Shown: positions 16,307-16,810 of the stretch, piece by piece | Layout of the letters: the number at the start of each line of letters is the position of its first letter | How positions within the stretch are numbered: the stretch's first letter is position 1 | NCBI GenBank assembly: GCA_035461345.1 | Contig: DATHVJ010000190.1 | Location: 1-16,810 of the forward strand | Source of the DNA: DASPWW01 sp035461345 | GTDB taxonomy: Bacteria > Actinomycetota > Thermoleophilia > Solirubrobacterales > 70-9 | DNA: 16,810 nt | Reading direction: 5' to 3' | Position numbers and translations under genes: made by a program | Notes under the pieces: model-generated | Told to the model about the DNA's origin: nothing | The model's database searches: none | What the model saw: the letters and a program-made list of their open reading frames with translations, nothing else

Positions 16307-16810
16307 ATGAACGAGGCGTTGCGCGAGCTGGTCGCCCGCGCGCTGGCGGAGGACCTGGGGACGGGGGACATCACCTCGTCGGCGGTCGTGCCGGCCGACG
16401 CGACCGCGCGGGCGAGGCTGATCCAGAAGCAGCCGGGCGTCGTGTTCGGATTCGACGCCGCCGAGGAGGGGTTCCGCCAGTCGGGCGCGGAAGGGTTGGA
16501 GCGCGTGGCGGCGGAGGGCGAGTGGCGCGAGGAAGTGCCGGCGGACGTCGCCGCCGTGACGGGGCCGGCGCGGGCGCTGCTCGCCGCCGAGCGCACGGCG
16601 CTCAACCTGCTTTGTCACCTGTCGGGAGTCGCGACGCTCACTGCCCGCTTCGTCCACGCCATCGAGGGGACCGGCGTGGAGGTGCTCGACACGCGCAAGA
16701 CGACGCCGGGGCTGCGCGCGCTCGAGAAGGCCGCGGTCGCCGCCGGCGGCGGGCGCAACCACCGCATCGGGCTGTACGACGCGGTGCTGATCAAGGAGAA
16801 CCACATCGCC
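16307..16810 (+). CDS. nadC: Nicotinate-nucleotide pyrophosphorylase (quinolinate phosphoribosyltransferase), 5' part
   Basis: Converts quinolinate and PRPP to nicotinate mononucleotide, CO2 and PPi in de novo NAD synthesis. The first 168 codons are present and the frame is still open at the window end. LAEDLGTGDITSSAVVP (13-29) is the standard N-terminus. ERTALNLLCHLSGVAT (95-110), DTRKTTPGLRALEKAAV (128-144), GGGRNHRIGLYDAVLIKENH (147-166) are the quinolinate- and PRPP-binding core, with R130, K131, H152, R153 and K163 at conserved positions. The remaining ~115 residues of the alpha/beta barrel lie beyond the window. The start is ATG 16307, preceded by a -10 box at leaderless spacing. nadA and nadB are not in view on this side. 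Confidence 0.95.
   Translation, partial: MNEALRELVARALAEDLGTGDITSSAVVPADATARARLIQKQPGVVFGFDAAEEGFRQSGAEGLERVAAEGEWREEVPADVAAVTGPARALLAAERTALNLLCHLSGVATLTARFVHAIEGTGVEVLDTRKTTPGLRALEKAAVAAGGGRNHRIGLYDAVLIKENHIA

Overview
The window is a G+C-rich chromosomal segment of ordinary bacterial housekeeping genes. There are no tRNA or rRNA genes, no mobile element and no CRISPR array. The gene order lysA-hom-thrC and comF-hpf-secA-prfB, the diderm-free style of cell-wall genes (CWB2 repeats, a c-di-AMP riboswitch in front of an M23 hydrolase), extreme third-position G/C and a retained prfB +1 frameshift suggest a deep-branching actinobacterium of the Thermoleophilia/Solirubrobacterales type. This lineage call is inference; no marker gene was aligned.

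Layout. 1-959 (minus): 5' part of a membrane-anchored cell-wall-binding-repeat (CWB2) protein. 1056-1071: a perfect TetR-type operator in the divergent intergenic region. 1135-2541: acyl-CoA dehydrogenase. 2679-3608: cation-efflux (CDF) transporter. 3760-3905: extended -10 promoter and c-di-AMP (ydaO-type) riboswitch, then 3915-5069, a coiled-coil M23 peptidoglycan hydrolase. 5081-5532: a low-complexity, probably secreted protein whose frame breaks near 5466. It meets tail-to-tail an alpha/beta hydrolase (5529-6239, minus).

6296-9880 is an aspartate-family amino acid operon: lysA (lysine), hom and thrC (threonine). lysA and hom overlap by 4 bases. thrC has no ATG/GTG/TTG start in its open frame, and the hom stop sits in a context that resembles the RF2 +1 frameshift site. 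9932-10552 is comF, also without a usable canonical start. 10612-10959 is a short hibernation factor (hpf) behind its own promoter and a 5'-end hairpin. 11007-13868 is secA and 13868-14987 is prfB with the classic CTT-TGA-C programmed frameshift. 15011-16168 is a FIST-domain protein, and 16307-16810 is the start of nadC (NAD synthesis), cut by the window edge.

A recurring feature is a TANNNT-like -10 box 7-10 bases ahead of an ATG with no Shine-Dalgarno sequence (2679, 6239, 6296, 11007, 15011, 16307), which suggests leaderless transcripts for the first genes of transcription units. Genes inside units or with a leader (1135, 10612) carry good Shine-Dalgarno sequences. No wholly new system is obvious; the best candidate for something undescribed is the hom/thrC junction.
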